NCBI RefSeq assembly: GCF_050320395.1
Contig: NZ_CP144459.1
Coordinates: 1,488,001 to 1,552,000 of the forward strand
DNA: 64,000 nt
Source of the DNA: Treponema_C sp050320395
GTDB taxonomy: Bacteria; Spirochaetota; Spirochaetia; Treponematales; Treponemataceae
Direction: 5' to 3'
Shown here piece by piece: positions 34,340 to 42,948 of this stretch. A program made the translations under genes and the position numbers. The notes beneath the pieces are model-generated. The model did no database searches. It worked only from the letters and a program-made list of their open reading frames with translations, and was not told the DNA's origin. Every line of letters starts with the position of its first letter. Positions within the stretch are counted from its first letter, which is position 1.

Positions 34340-35875
34340 ATGCCGCAATATGATGTTATTGTTATAGGTGCCGGTAACGGAGGACTTTCGGCCGCAGTTA
34401 CTTTGGCACAGGCGGGAAAAAAGGTTGCCGTATTCGAGCGGCACAATATTCCCGGCGGATGCGGAACAAGTTTTTGCCGCGGACGGTTCGAATTCGAAGT
34501 AGCTTTGCACCAATTAAGTTCAATGGGAACGCCGGAAAAACCCGGTCCGCTTCGCACGCTCTTCGACGAATACGGTATTACCGATAAAATCGATTGGATA
34601 GAAATCGAATCGTTGTATAAAATCAATTTACCCGGCGGAAAAGGCGTTGCGCTTCCTGCGGACAGAATGAAGGCCGAAGCGGCTCTTATCAAAGCCTTTC
34701 CCGAAGAAAAAGAAGCGATAAAACGCTACTACGAAATGGTATGGAAGTTTAACGAAGAAACCGTCGCCTTTATGGAAAAAAGCGCTAAAAGTTCCGGCGG
34801 CGAGCCTCCTGCGTTAAAAAAACTGATTATGAAAGCGGGATTCCCGAAACTGTACCCCACCCTTGCAAAATACGGGGTTAAAAGCACGGACGACGTTTTA
34901 AATGAGTTCTTTAAAAGTAAAGAATTACAGCTTTGTCTTTCGGCCTACTGGTGCTTTATGGGTATGCCGCCCGCGCGCTTTCCCTTTACGATTTTGGCAC
35001 GCTGTACTTATATTTACACCGAAGACAAGCCCTACTACCTCCGCGGCGGTTCTCAGGTTATTTCGCAGGCTTTAACCGAAGCGATAAAAAAAGCGGGAGG
35101 CGCGGTATTTTTTAATTTGGGCATTAAAAAAATCGTTTTGGAAAAGGGTAAGGCGGTCGGCGTTATCGATGAAAACGGCGAAAAATACCGCTGCAAAAAA
35201 ATCATTTCCAACATTTCGCCGACGGCAACCTATGCAAACCTCCTCGACGAAAAAGAAGTTCCTGCCGAAGCGCGCGAATATTTAAAGGCGTACACCGTCG
35301 GTATTTCCGCCCTCACCTGCTTTATCGGTTTGGATTGCCCGCCCGAAACAATCGGCTTTACCGATTCGTTCAATTTAACCTACGACAGTTTGGATGCAAA
35401 CCGCGACTTTATGAACTCTTATGAATTGGATACGAGCATAGACCCGATTGTTTCCACTTGTTACACGGTTGACGACCCTGAAGTATCGCCCAAAGGAACG
35501 AGTATCGTAACGGCCGGAACCCTCAAGTACGGTACCGCTTGGGAAAAACTTTCGCCCGAACAATACCACAAAGCAAAGTACGATGCGGCAAACACGATTG
35601 TAGAGCGCCTCGAAAAACGCTATCCGGGCTTTAGAAGCCATATCGAAGAAATGGAAATCGCAACGCCGATTACCCACATGCGTTATTTAAATCATCCGGG
35701 AGGAGCGATTTACGGTTATGAGCAGGATTTAAAATCTTCCGTGTTTTTCTTTCCGCGCGATACCTTTATCCCCAACCTCGACTTTGCAAGCGGCTGGGTA
35801 AACACGTGCGGATTCGGCCCGAATTATATGTACGGCAATACCGTCGCTAAAAAACTTCTAAAGGAGATGGACTGA
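34340..35875 (+). CDS. FAD-dependent oxidoreductase, CrtI/retinol saturase family
   Basis: A 511-aa flavoprotein. The N-terminal VIVIGAGNGGLSAAVTLAQAG dinucleotide-binding motif (residues 6-26) is followed by FERHNIPGGCGTSF, where the GGCGTSF form is typical of the retinol-saturase/carotenoid-isomerase branch rather than plain phytoene desaturase. YYLRGGSQVISQALTEAI lies near 233. Relatives saturate, desaturate or isomerise polyene lipids; the substrate here is unknown and no carotenoid genes are near. The ATG at 34340 is taken because GGAGG is at 34331-34335; the frame opens at 34250. It overlaps the reductase gene (TGATG), implying a stoichiometric partnership. Confidence 0.85.
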   Translation: MPQYDVIVIGAGNGGLSAAVTLAQAGKKVAVFERHNIPGGCGTSFCRGRFEFEVALHQLSSMGTPEKPGPLRTLFDEYGITDKIDWIEIESLYKINLPGGKGVALPADRMKAEAALIKAFPEEKEAIKRYYEMVWKFNEETVAFMEKSAKSSGGEPPALKKLIMKAGFPKLYPTLAKYGVKSTDDVLNEFFKSKELQLCLSAYWCFMGMPPARFPFTILARCTYIYTEDKPYYLRGGSQVISQALTEAIKKAGGAVFFNLGIKKIVLEKGKAVGVIDENGEKYRCKKIISNISPTATYANLLDEKEVPAEAREYLKAYTVGISALTCFIGLDCPPETIGFTDSFNLTYDSLDANRDFMNSYELDTSIDPIVSTCYTVDDPEVSPKGTSIVTAGTLKYGTAWEKLSPEQYHKAKYDAANTIVERLEKRYPGFRSHIEEMEIATPITHMRYLNHPGGAIYGYEQDLKSSVFFFPRDTFIPNLDFASGWVNTCGFGPNYMYGNTVAKKLLKEMD

Positions 35876-37035
35876 TGCCTACTATCAAAGAAACCCTTAT
35901 CGGCACTATGGAAAACGGAAAGGAAGTGCTTGAAGAAATAAAATTCGCCCGCAAAAGCGGTATGGATATCTTAGTCCAAAAGGATTCGGTACAAAGCTGT
36001 CTTGCAAAACTGCATCCGGGCAAATTGGAATTAACCGTATCGGATATTTACACCGTCGCCAAAGACACAAAGGTATTCCGCTTTGTATCGAAAACGGGCT
36101 ACCTTCCCCCCTTTGAAGCAGGTCAATACATCAATGTCTATGTCGAAATAGACGGCGTATGTACAAGCAGGCCCTACAGTATTTCGTCTTCGCCCAAACA
36201 GCGCTCCTATTACGAAATTACGGTTGCGGGAGTAAAAAAAGGTTTTGTTTCCAATTACTTTTTGAAAAAGGTAAAAAAAGGCGATACCTTTACGGCGACT
36301 TCTCCTTCGGGACGCTTTCATTACAACCCCGTGTTCCACTCAAAACGCTCGGTGTTTTTAGCCGGCGGAAGCGGTATTACGCCCTTTTTGAGTATGACGC
36401 GCGAAATTCTTGAAAGCGGCCAAGACCGGGAAATCTTTTTGATTTACGGCAACCGCACGGAAGAATATGCGGCCTATCACGAAGAATTGAGCGCTTTTGC
36501 CAAAAACTATCCGAATTTTCACTATCAGCTGGTTATATCCGACGACCCCAAATACAAGGGTGAAAAAGGTTTTATCGATGCAAAACGCATAAAAAGCTTT
36601 GTAAAAAAGCCGGCGGACGCAACCTACTATTTATGCGGCCCCCACATTATGACCGATTTTTGCACCAAAGCGCTTGAAGAATTAAAGATTAAACCGAAAA
36701 ATATCCGCCGCGAAATGTTCGGCTCGCGTCAGGATATTCAAAACGAACCCTTTTGGCCCGAAAACCTCAAAGGTAAAGAAGTGTTTAAAATTTCGGTCGG
36801 CGGTAAAACGATTGAAGGAAAATCGAGCGAATCGCTTCTTACCAGCCTTGAGCGTGCGGGCGTGCGCGTAAACGTGTGCTGCAGAAGCGGCGAATGCAGT
36901 TTATGCCGCGTCAAACTGGAAGACGGCAAGGTTTTTATGCCCCGCGGCGCCCTCTTGCGCTTGGCGGACGAAAAATTCGGCTATATACATTCGTGTAAAG
37001 CCTATCCGATATCGGATATAAAAATATCTTTTTAA
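35875..37035 (+). CDS. FAD/NAD(P)/2Fe-2S oxidoreductase (ferredoxin reductase type)
   Basis: A 386-aa electron-transfer protein. After about 45 extra N-terminal residues of unknown role come the FNR-type FAD domain (RPYSISSSP near 100; GFVSNYF near 122), the NAD(P) domain (GGSGITPFLSM near 163; YLCGP near 253) and a C-terminal plant-type ferredoxin domain, with C-x4-C-x2-C in CRSGECSLC and a fourth cysteine in HSCKAYP. This is the layout of oxygenase reductases and hybrid-cluster-protein reductases, but neither partner is near. Overlap with the preceding CrtI-like gene suggests it passes NAD(P)H electrons to that flavoprotein (inference). Confidence 0.88.
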   Translation: MPTIKETLIGTMENGKEVLEEIKFARKSGMDILVQKDSVQSCLAKLHPGKLELTVSDIYTVAKDTKVFRFVSKTGYLPPFEAGQYINVYVEIDGVCTSRPYSISSSPKQRSYYEITVAGVKKGFVSNYFLKKVKKGDTFTATSPSGRFHYNPVFHSKRSVFLAGGSGITPFLSMTREILESGQDREIFLIYGNRTEEYAAYHEELSAFAKNYPNFHYQLVISDDPKYKGEKGFIDAKRIKSFVKKPADATYYLCGPHIMTDFCTKALEELKIKPKNIRREMFGSRQDIQNEPFWPENLKGKEVFKISVGGKTIEGKSSESLLTSLERAGVRVNVCCRSGECSLCRVKLEDGKVFMPRGALLRLADEKFGYIHSCKAYPISDIKISF

Positions 37036-37043
37036 CTGATTTT

Positions 37044-37078
37044 CGGGGCGGACGGAACTTCGGCTTTCGCCCGCTCCG
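37044..37078 (+). promoter_or_regulatory. GC-rich stem-loop before membrane protein B
   Basis: CGGGGCGGACG (37044-37054) pairs with CGCCCGCTCCG (37068-37078): 11 positions with one G-T wobble and one mismatch, and a 13-nt loop. The ribosome-binding site TGGAGG of the next gene starts 2 nt after it. No T tract follows. Confidence 0.55.
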
Positions 37079-37090
37079 CATGGAGGAATT

Positions 37091-38026
37091 ATGTTCTTTT
37101 TTACAAATTATACATGGCAAAATATTTTAATCGCTTTAGCCGTTCTTGCCGGCCTTATTTTGGTCAATGATCTTACACGGCGCAGTAAATGGCTGTCGAT
37201 TGCCGTATATATCGTCTTACCCCTTGTGTTAACTTTTACGGTATGGCCTAAAACGGCCGTGCGCGGAAGCGGCGACTGGTTTCCCGTCGTAAAAACCTAT
37301 TCGGCCCTTGCCGGTGTTATCGGCTTTATGGCAATCCGCTACATAAAGGGTGCCGACACAAAAAAGTGGCTGTTGTTTTTTCCCGCTTTGATTTTATCAA
37401 TCAATATTGCCGAAGCCGTATACCGCGACTTTGAAGTATATGCCGCATATGCCGGTCAAGCGGTTGTCAATCCCGTAGACGGTTTGTTTATGCAAGGCGG
37501 CATATGGAATATTTTAAACGCAATCGCCGGTATCGTATTGATTTTAACTTTAACGGGTATATTCGGCATACGTGTTGCAAAAACAAAGTCAAAGGATATG
37601 ATTTGGCCCGACCAATTGTGGTTTTGGATTATTGCCTACGATTTGTGGAACCTTTCATACTGTTATAACTGTATATCCACTCGCTCGATGTACGCAGGTC
37701 TTTTATTGCTGCTTTCGTGCACAATCAGCGAGTTTTTTCTTAAAAAAGGCGCATGGCTTCAGCACCGCGCCCAAACCCTCGCTTTGTGGGCAATGTTTTC
37801 AATAACCTTTTCAAGTTATTCAACTTCGCCCCTGTTTTCGATAACATCAAGCTATAAACCTGCGGCTTTGACGGTTATAAGTATTTTATCGATTGTATCG
37901 AACCTTGCGGTATTGGTATATGAAATTATACAGATCAAAAAGACAAAGCGCAATCCCGTTACACAGGATATCTATGTCGATTTGAAATCGTATAAAGCCG
38001 TCCTTGCCGATAACAATTTGAACTGA
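37091..38026 (+). CDS. Multi-pass membrane protein B of the redox cluster (DUF5692-like?)
   Basis: A 311-aa polytopic protein with about eight to nine hydrophobic segments and a lysine-rich cytoplasmic tail (IKKTKRN). It shares the LSINI-x-EA, WIIAY-x2-WN and C-terminal LTV-x-SIL patterns with membrane protein A and is probably an old paralogue. From memory it looks like the uncharacterised DUF5692 family; this needs a profile search. An excellent GGAGG precedes the ATG. It lies 55 nt after the reductase gene and is followed by a perfect 12-bp inverted repeat, so it may be the last gene of the main transcript. Confidence 0.68.
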   Translation: MFFFTNYTWQNILIALAVLAGLILVNDLTRRSKWLSIAVYIVLPLVLTFTVWPKTAVRGSGDWFPVVKTYSALAGVIGFMAIRYIKGADTKKWLLFFPALILSINIAEAVYRDFEVYAAYAGQAVVNPVDGLFMQGGIWNILNAIAGIVLILTLTGIFGIRVAKTKSKDMIWPDQLWFWIIAYDLWNLSYCYNCISTRSMYAGLLLLLSCTISEFFLKKGAWLQHRAQTLALWAMFSITFSSYSTSPLFSITSSYKPAALTVISILSIVSNLAVLVYEIIQIKKTKRNPVTQDIYVDLKSYKAVLADNNLN

Positions 38027-38034
38027 TATCCCAA

Positions 38035-38070
38035 GCGGATTTTACCGTATACATTTTAGGTAAAATCCGC
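38035..38070. terminator. Perfect 12-bp inverted repeat, terminator-like or operator
   Basis: GCGGATTTTACC (38035-38046) and GGTAAAATCCGC (38059-38070) with a 12-nt loop. It begins 8 nt after the stop of membrane protein B. There is no T run after it. Instead a TATACT follows immediately (38071-38076), 7 nt before the plsC ATG, so it may also control that gene. Confidence 0.6.
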
Positions 38071-38083
38071 TATACTCATCTTT

Positions 38084-38827
38084 ATGTTGCATACAATAAT
38101 CGCTTTTTTTAAATTTGCAGTTTATCTTATCGCATCACGCGCCCTTTTAAAAACGGTAAGGCGCCTTGAAGCCGAGGGAAAAATCGCCGAGCGCGATGCA
38201 ATAGTAAAAGAAAAGATTGCCGAATGGACACAGATGGTTATCGGTTTGAGCGGCAGTACCGTTGAAGTGCGGGGAATGGAAAATATTCCTCAAAGCGAAA
38301 GCTTTGTTATGATAGGCAATCATCAAGGCTATATGGATATTCCGCTTCTTTTAGGTTATGTTCCCAAAAGCATCGCCTTTATTTCGAAAATCGAAATATT
38401 AAAGGTGCCGCTTTTATCCGCATGGATGAAACAAATGCAGTGCGTGTTTATCAACCGCAAAGACCGACGCCAATCGGTTGAAGCTATGAGCGAAGCGGTA
38501 AAAACCGTACAAAGAGGCTACCCCCTTGTTATCTTCCCCGAAGGCACCAGAAGCCGCGGAGGACCGGTGGCCGAATTTAAAGCCGGAAGTTTTAAGCTGG
38601 CCTACCGTTCCGAAGCTCCCATAGTTCCCTTTACGATTGACGGAACCTGGCGCTTATGGGAAGAACATAAATCGCTTAAAAAAGGTCATCTTATACTGAC
38701 CATACATCCTCCCGTTGCGACGGCGGGTTTGACAAAGGAAGAACAGGCCCAAATTCCCGCTCTGATTCAAAAAACGGTCGAGTCCGCACTGCCGAAAGAG
38801 CATATACGGGAAATAAAGAAAAAGTAA
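38084..38827 (+). CDS. plsC: 1-acyl-sn-glycerol-3-phosphate acyltransferase (PlsC family)
   Basis: Membrane-bound acyltransferase of phosphatidic acid synthesis, 247 aa. An N-terminal hydrophobic segment (about 2-20) is followed by the catalytic H-x4-D motif H80-QGYM-D85, the FINRKDRR block and FPEGTRSRGG (substrate binding, near 150). No ribosome-binding site is present. TATACT at 38071-38076 is 7 nt from the ATG, consistent with a leaderless transcript, although no -35 is recognisable. Its place right after the redox/membrane genes hints that the cluster concerns membrane lipids. Confidence 0.9.
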   Translation: MLHTIIAFFKFAVYLIASRALLKTVRRLEAEGKIAERDAIVKEKIAEWTQMVIGLSGSTVEVRGMENIPQSESFVMIGNHQGYMDIPLLLGYVPKSIAFISKIEILKVPLLSAWMKQMQCVFINRKDRRQSVEAMSEAVKTVQRGYPLVIFPEGTRSRGGPVAEFKAGSFKLAYRSEAPIVPFTIDGTWRLWEEHKSLKKGHLILTIHPPVATAGLTKEEQAQIPALIQKTVESALPKEHIREIKKK

Positions 38828-38939
38828 AAGAAAAAGTTTTTTTTGCCACGGATAATTTGAATTTCAAGATAAAAAACAGACAATCCATGCGTAAATGTAT
38901 GTTTTTGAATAAAAAATATGAAAAATGTACAAAAATATA

Positions 38940-38968
38940 TTGTTTTTTTTACAGTTAAATATTATAAT
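38940..38968 (+). promoter_or_regulatory. Promoter of the FN3 lipoprotein operon with T8 tract
   Basis: TTGTTT (38940-38945) and TATAAT (38963-38968) are separated by 17 nt. A run of eight T (38943-38950) covers the end of the -35 and the start of the spacer. The start would fall at about 38975, the A of the ATG. Confidence 0.65.
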
Positions 38969-38974
38969 GCGGAT

Positions 38975-41900
38975 ATGGTGCGTATAAAATTACCCGTTGT
39001 CGTTCCTTTTATTTTTATGCTGTCCGTATTTACGGCCTGTAAACCCATTCTGCTACCGGCGCCGAATACCGACATTTCATCACAAAACACTGCAGCTGCC
39101 GCTCCTTCTCAATTGACTGCGACACACGGACTTAAACGTAAAATCGTGTTAACTTGGGAAAAAAATCCTGAAGCCAAATATTATTGTATTTACGGGGCGT
39201 CCTCTGCGCAAGGTCCCTTTATTCAAATAAACGAAACAAGGGGAAACACACCTAAAATTGATTTACGCGTAAATGCAGGTACTGATAACTATTATTATGT
39301 GAACAGCGTTTTATATGACGGTACCCGTTCCGAAAATTCCGAGATTGTCCGCGGTACAAGCCTTGCAAAACCTATTATCAGTTCCGTAGAACCTGTGGCC
39401 GAATTTCCGGACGAAGCCCTATCCGTTCATTGGTGGATGAATAATGCGGACGCAAAGTCCTATATAAATAATGTACGCTATACGGTAATCTGTTATAACA
39501 AGGATAAAGTTGAAGCAACCCGCATTATTGACGGATCCGCCATACATAATACCAAAACCGTATTTGAAAATCTAAAACCTCATACAAATTATTCGTTTAC
39601 CGTAGAAGCATATACAACGGATTTTCAAAACGATACGGAAAAAAGCGATAAGCTCGATTCCGAGACAGCCCGGCGACTGCGTCCGAATCCTCCTGAAAAT
39701 ACCAGGATAAGTCAAGGGGACAAAACAAACAGCATAGAAATTTCTTTTACCTTACCCGACTTTGTCGATGTAGCGCAGGGAAACAAAATATTTAAATCAC
39801 ATCCGATTTATTTTAAAATTTACAGAAAACAAAAGGGTACAAATGATAATTTTGTTCTCATAAAAGATAAGCTGCGTCCCAAACCGGCCTCCCCCTATGC
39901 CGATACCGATAATCCGACCTATGATGAGTTGTACACCGCATACAAGCCGGGAGAAATTCTCCAATGGGTTGACGACGGTAACGGTAGTGAAAATATTGAC
40001 GCAGACAATACAAAGGATGTCGAAAGGGGGGTACAATATACTTATAAAATACAATCCTTTGCCGACGGAGTGAACCGGGAAATAAGCAGCGACTTGTCTT
40101 TTGTTTCAGCCGACGGCTGGGCACGGGCAAAACCTCTATTAAGCTTGCAAAGCGCCGACTATGTCCTGAATTCCGATTCGAACCCGACAGCATTCGTACA
40201 GACAAAGATAAACTTACTGCTTAATTGGGAATCATTCGGCAAAGAAAATGATTATTCCTTTATTTTGAGCGAAAAACGATATAAGTTTGATACCGATAAC
40301 GGAGGCATACCGGATACAACGGGGTTTCCTCCCCTTTTACAAAAATTCAACTCAATCGCTGATTTTAATTCTTTTGTACGTATCATTGACATACCGGAAA
40401 ATGACGCCGATGTAAGAGGATATTATGCATACAAATTGTATTTTGTCCCTGCAAACTATGATACCGCTTCCGGAGTCCCGGATTCTCCTATAGAAGAACT
40501 GAGTTTAGTAAAAAGAATTTTTGTGGTACGTACATATGACATTCCTCGAAAGGAGGATTTTGACTTTAAAGTTAAAAGCGGCTTTAAAAATAAAATACGG
40601 CTTTCATGGAAATATAACGAATCCTATACATATAACCTTATATATTATCCTGCAGGTCAATCCGAAACACCGACTGCGATACAAAATCTGAATTCCGTAA
40701 TTACATCTTCTACACCTAACAATTCCGTCGTAACCTATGATCATACGGTGCCGAGCGGAACGGTATATGAGTACATCTTAAAAGTAAAAAAAGGTATTGA
40801 AGTGGATTCGGATCCCCTGATCGGTAAAACCTTGGGTACCCCCGAACCCTTCTTTAATAACACAGCCCCCGAATACGACAGTATACGTGTTTTATGGAAA
40901 GAAGTACAAGAAACGGATTCATATGTACTCGAGTTTAAGTCGGGCGATAGCAGTGTTATTGACAACGGGAGCGGGATCGCCGTGCCGAACTTAAAGATAA
41001 CAAAGACGGCGGACGGTAGTTCCTATACATCGGATACTGCCGCAGCTGAAATAAATTATGATGCGGATAAAAAACTTATTTCATGTACTTTAAAAAAACC
41101 GATCGGTTATAACGATGCCGTAAAATCGGGAAAGCCGATAAAGGTCAAAGTAAAAGCAAAAAACGGCGCCACAACCGACGAAACGGAAAACGAAACGGAA
41201 GTGCGCACTCTTGGCCCCGCTTTGACGGCTGTTGAAGCTTCGGATGCCTCATATAATGATAAAATAATCGTTGTGTGGACCCCCGTTCAGGGAGCGGCAG
41301 GTTATATCGTAAAACGGACAACACAAACAAGTTTTAACGACAGCACACCTGTACATCATCAATATCTCGTAAAAGCGGATGACCTTTCCGTCACAGTCGA
41401 TTCGCAAGACGTATCAGACAGGATTTTTGTAAAATCGGAATCGAGAAAAATACGTTTATCGGATAAGGCCTTTGCAGCTCCCGAGGAAAATCCTTCTTCA
41501 TGGCAAAAATATCAGGAAAAAATTTCATGGGGAGCAAAACACACCTATGCCGTTTTCCCGATTAAAAATATGAATGACGAATTTGATCCCGAAACAAATA
41601 CGCTTACAAATATGACATATACGGACGTGAATACGGTAAGCGAAAGCGGTTCCGCCCTCGGTTACGGGCGTGTCACCGCTTCAAAGGCGGAATATCCTCG
41701 CAAAGTAGAAATTACATGGACAAAGCCATATTTGGGAATCCGTGAAGGCCTTGTTCCCGTTCTATGGAAAAAAGAGTCGGGAGCAGACGCTCAGTGGCAA
41801 AAAACGGATATTTCACTTGATGCCAGCGGCGATAAATTCGTTTACGTTCCCAAAGATGCCGCAGGCGAGCGTTTCAAAGCCTTTGAGTTTATCGTTTCCT

Positions 41901-42946
41901 ACAAAGAAAGTGAAACAAAACCGCTTGCTTCGTATATATCCGAAATACAAAAAGACAAGGATTCGAACAACGAAACCTTACACAAGGGTTATGTCTTTTC
42001 AATAGAATTTAAAGCGGAAAATCAATCATCAGGCGGAACGCTCGGCTTTAATGAATTATTGCGTTGGAAACCCTATGATAAAACCGAACGCTCTCGCGCT
42101 CCCGAAAGCGATTATAAGGTATTTATCAAAAATGCCGATTACGGCTCCGACTGGCAGGAAATTGCCGTAATAAATAAGGATACGGGAGCGGTTTCATGGA
42201 CTGCGGAAAAAGCCGATTGGGCAGTAAACAGAGAACAGCAGGGCAACGCCATTATAGTAAAACCCCGCATGACCTCCGATGCACATTCGGGCCTGCTTCA
42301 GGTTTTACGGGATTACCGCCATTATGCAAAAATAGAAACGACACGTACAAATACGGCAGGAGAAGTTATAACAGCTTCTTTTGCGGATAATGATGAAGAA
42401 GTATATGCGTATAGGCAAATTACCGATAAGGAACTGGCCCTCATGACCACGATGGCTTTAGCACACGGTATAAAAACGTCTATGAATAAATCCCCTTTAG
42501 GTTGGGAAGTATCTACAACTTTGAATGATGTCAATCCGAAGGTAAAAAGTGACGGGTGGGCATATAATTGGACATTTACATATGATAATTATACGCCGTT
42601 TTTACTTTCCGTAACGGGAGTATTGCAAGCCGCAACGGAGCGTTCTCATACTTATCCGACTCATTACGGTACAGGTTGGCAGTACATATTCCCGAAATGG
42701 CATTTAAAAGGATATAATAATACGCTTACCGTTACAGGCCCCTCTGATGCTCCTATCCAGATTAAAAACGCATATTCGGGAATACTGACTATTTCCGCTT
42801 TGGCACAAAACGGCGACGGAAAATTAACACTAACGAGAGGCGGTACGGAATCCGCGCACTTGGGAAATATAAGTCCCTTGGTTTTTGAAAATCATTCAGG
42901 ATACCCCTCTTATAATGATTGGACTGTAACAGAAGGATGGAAATAG
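38975..42946 (+). CDS. Large fibronectin type III-like lipoprotein
   Basis: A 1323-aa protein from ATG 38975. The frame extends to 38918, but that would place the promoter inside the gene; from 38975 the protein starts with a short basic region, a hydrophobic core and a lipobox (SVFTAC, cysteine near 22). At least six FN3-like units follow, each with the pattern K-x-L-x-W-x3-x-A-x2-Y-x-I-Y and a later T-x-Y-x-Y-x-V strand (e.g. VLTWEKNPEAKYYCIY, IRLSWKYNESYTYNLIY, IVVWTPVQGAAGYIVK). The last 200 residues form a separate beta-rich domain. It is probably anchored in the outer membrane or periplasm; ligand unknown. The region looks AT-richer than its neighbours. Confidence 0.8.
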   Translation: MVRIKLPVVVPFIFMLSVFTACKPILLPAPNTDISSQNTAAAAPSQLTATHGLKRKIVLTWEKNPEAKYYCIYGASSAQGPFIQINETRGNTPKIDLRVNAGTDNYYYVNSVLYDGTRSENSEIVRGTSLAKPIISSVEPVAEFPDEALSVHWWMNNADAKSYINNVRYTVICYNKDKVEATRIIDGSAIHNTKTVFENLKPHTNYSFTVEAYTTDFQNDTEKSDKLDSETARRLRPNPPENTRISQGDKTNSIEISFTLPDFVDVAQGNKIFKSHPIYFKIYRKQKGTNDNFVLIKDKLRPKPASPYADTDNPTYDELYTAYKPGEILQWVDDGNGSENIDADNTKDVERGVQYTYKIQSFADGVNREISSDLSFVSADGWARAKPLLSLQSADYVLNSDSNPTAFVQTKINLLLNWESFGKENDYSFILSEKRYKFDTDNGGIPDTTGFPPLLQKFNSIADFNSFVRIIDIPENDADVRGYYAYKLYFVPANYDTASGVPDSPIEELSLVKRIFVVRTYDIPRKEDFDFKVKSGFKNKIRLSWKYNESYTYNLIYYPAGQSETPTAIQNLNSVITSSTPNNSVVTYDHTVPSGTVYEYILKVKKGIEVDSDPLIGKTLGTPEPFFNNTAPEYDSIRVLWKEVQETDSYVLEFKSGDSSVIDNGSGIAVPNLKITKTADGSSYTSDTAAAEINYDADKKLISCTLKKPIGYNDAVKSGKPIKVKVKAKNGATTDETENETEVRTLGPALTAVEASDASYNDKIIVVWTPVQGAAGYIVKRTTQTSFNDSTPVHHQYLVKADDLSVTVDSQDVSDRIFVKSESRKIRLSDKAFAAPEENPSSWQKYQEKISWGAKHTYAVFPIKNMNDEFDPETNTLTNMTYTDVNTVSESGSALGYGRVTASKAEYPRKVEITWTKPYLGIREGLVPVLWKKESGADAQWQKTDISLDASGDKFVYVPKDAAGERFKAFEFIVSYKESETKPLASYISEIQKDKDSNNETLHKGYVFSIEFKAENQSSGGTLGFNELLRWKPYDKTERSRAPESDYKVFIKNADYGSDWQEIAVINKDTGAVSWTAEKADWAVNREQQGNAIIVKPRMTSDAHSGLLQVLRDYRHYAKIETTRTNTAGEVITASFADNDEEVYAYRQITDKELALMTTMALAHGIKTSMNKSPLGWEVSTTLNDVNPKVKSDGWAYNWTFTYDNYTPFLLSVTGVLQAATERSHTYPTHYGTGWQYIFPKWHLKGYNNTLTVTGPSDAPIQIKNAYSGILTISALAQNGDGKLTLTRGGTESAHLGNISPLVFENHSGYPSYNDWTVTEGWK

Positions 42947-42948
42947 CG

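Noticed and set aside
38918..38974. N-terminal extension of the large FN3 lipoprotein
   Set aside because: It would contain the promoter and put 19 residues before a normal lipoprotein signal peptide.
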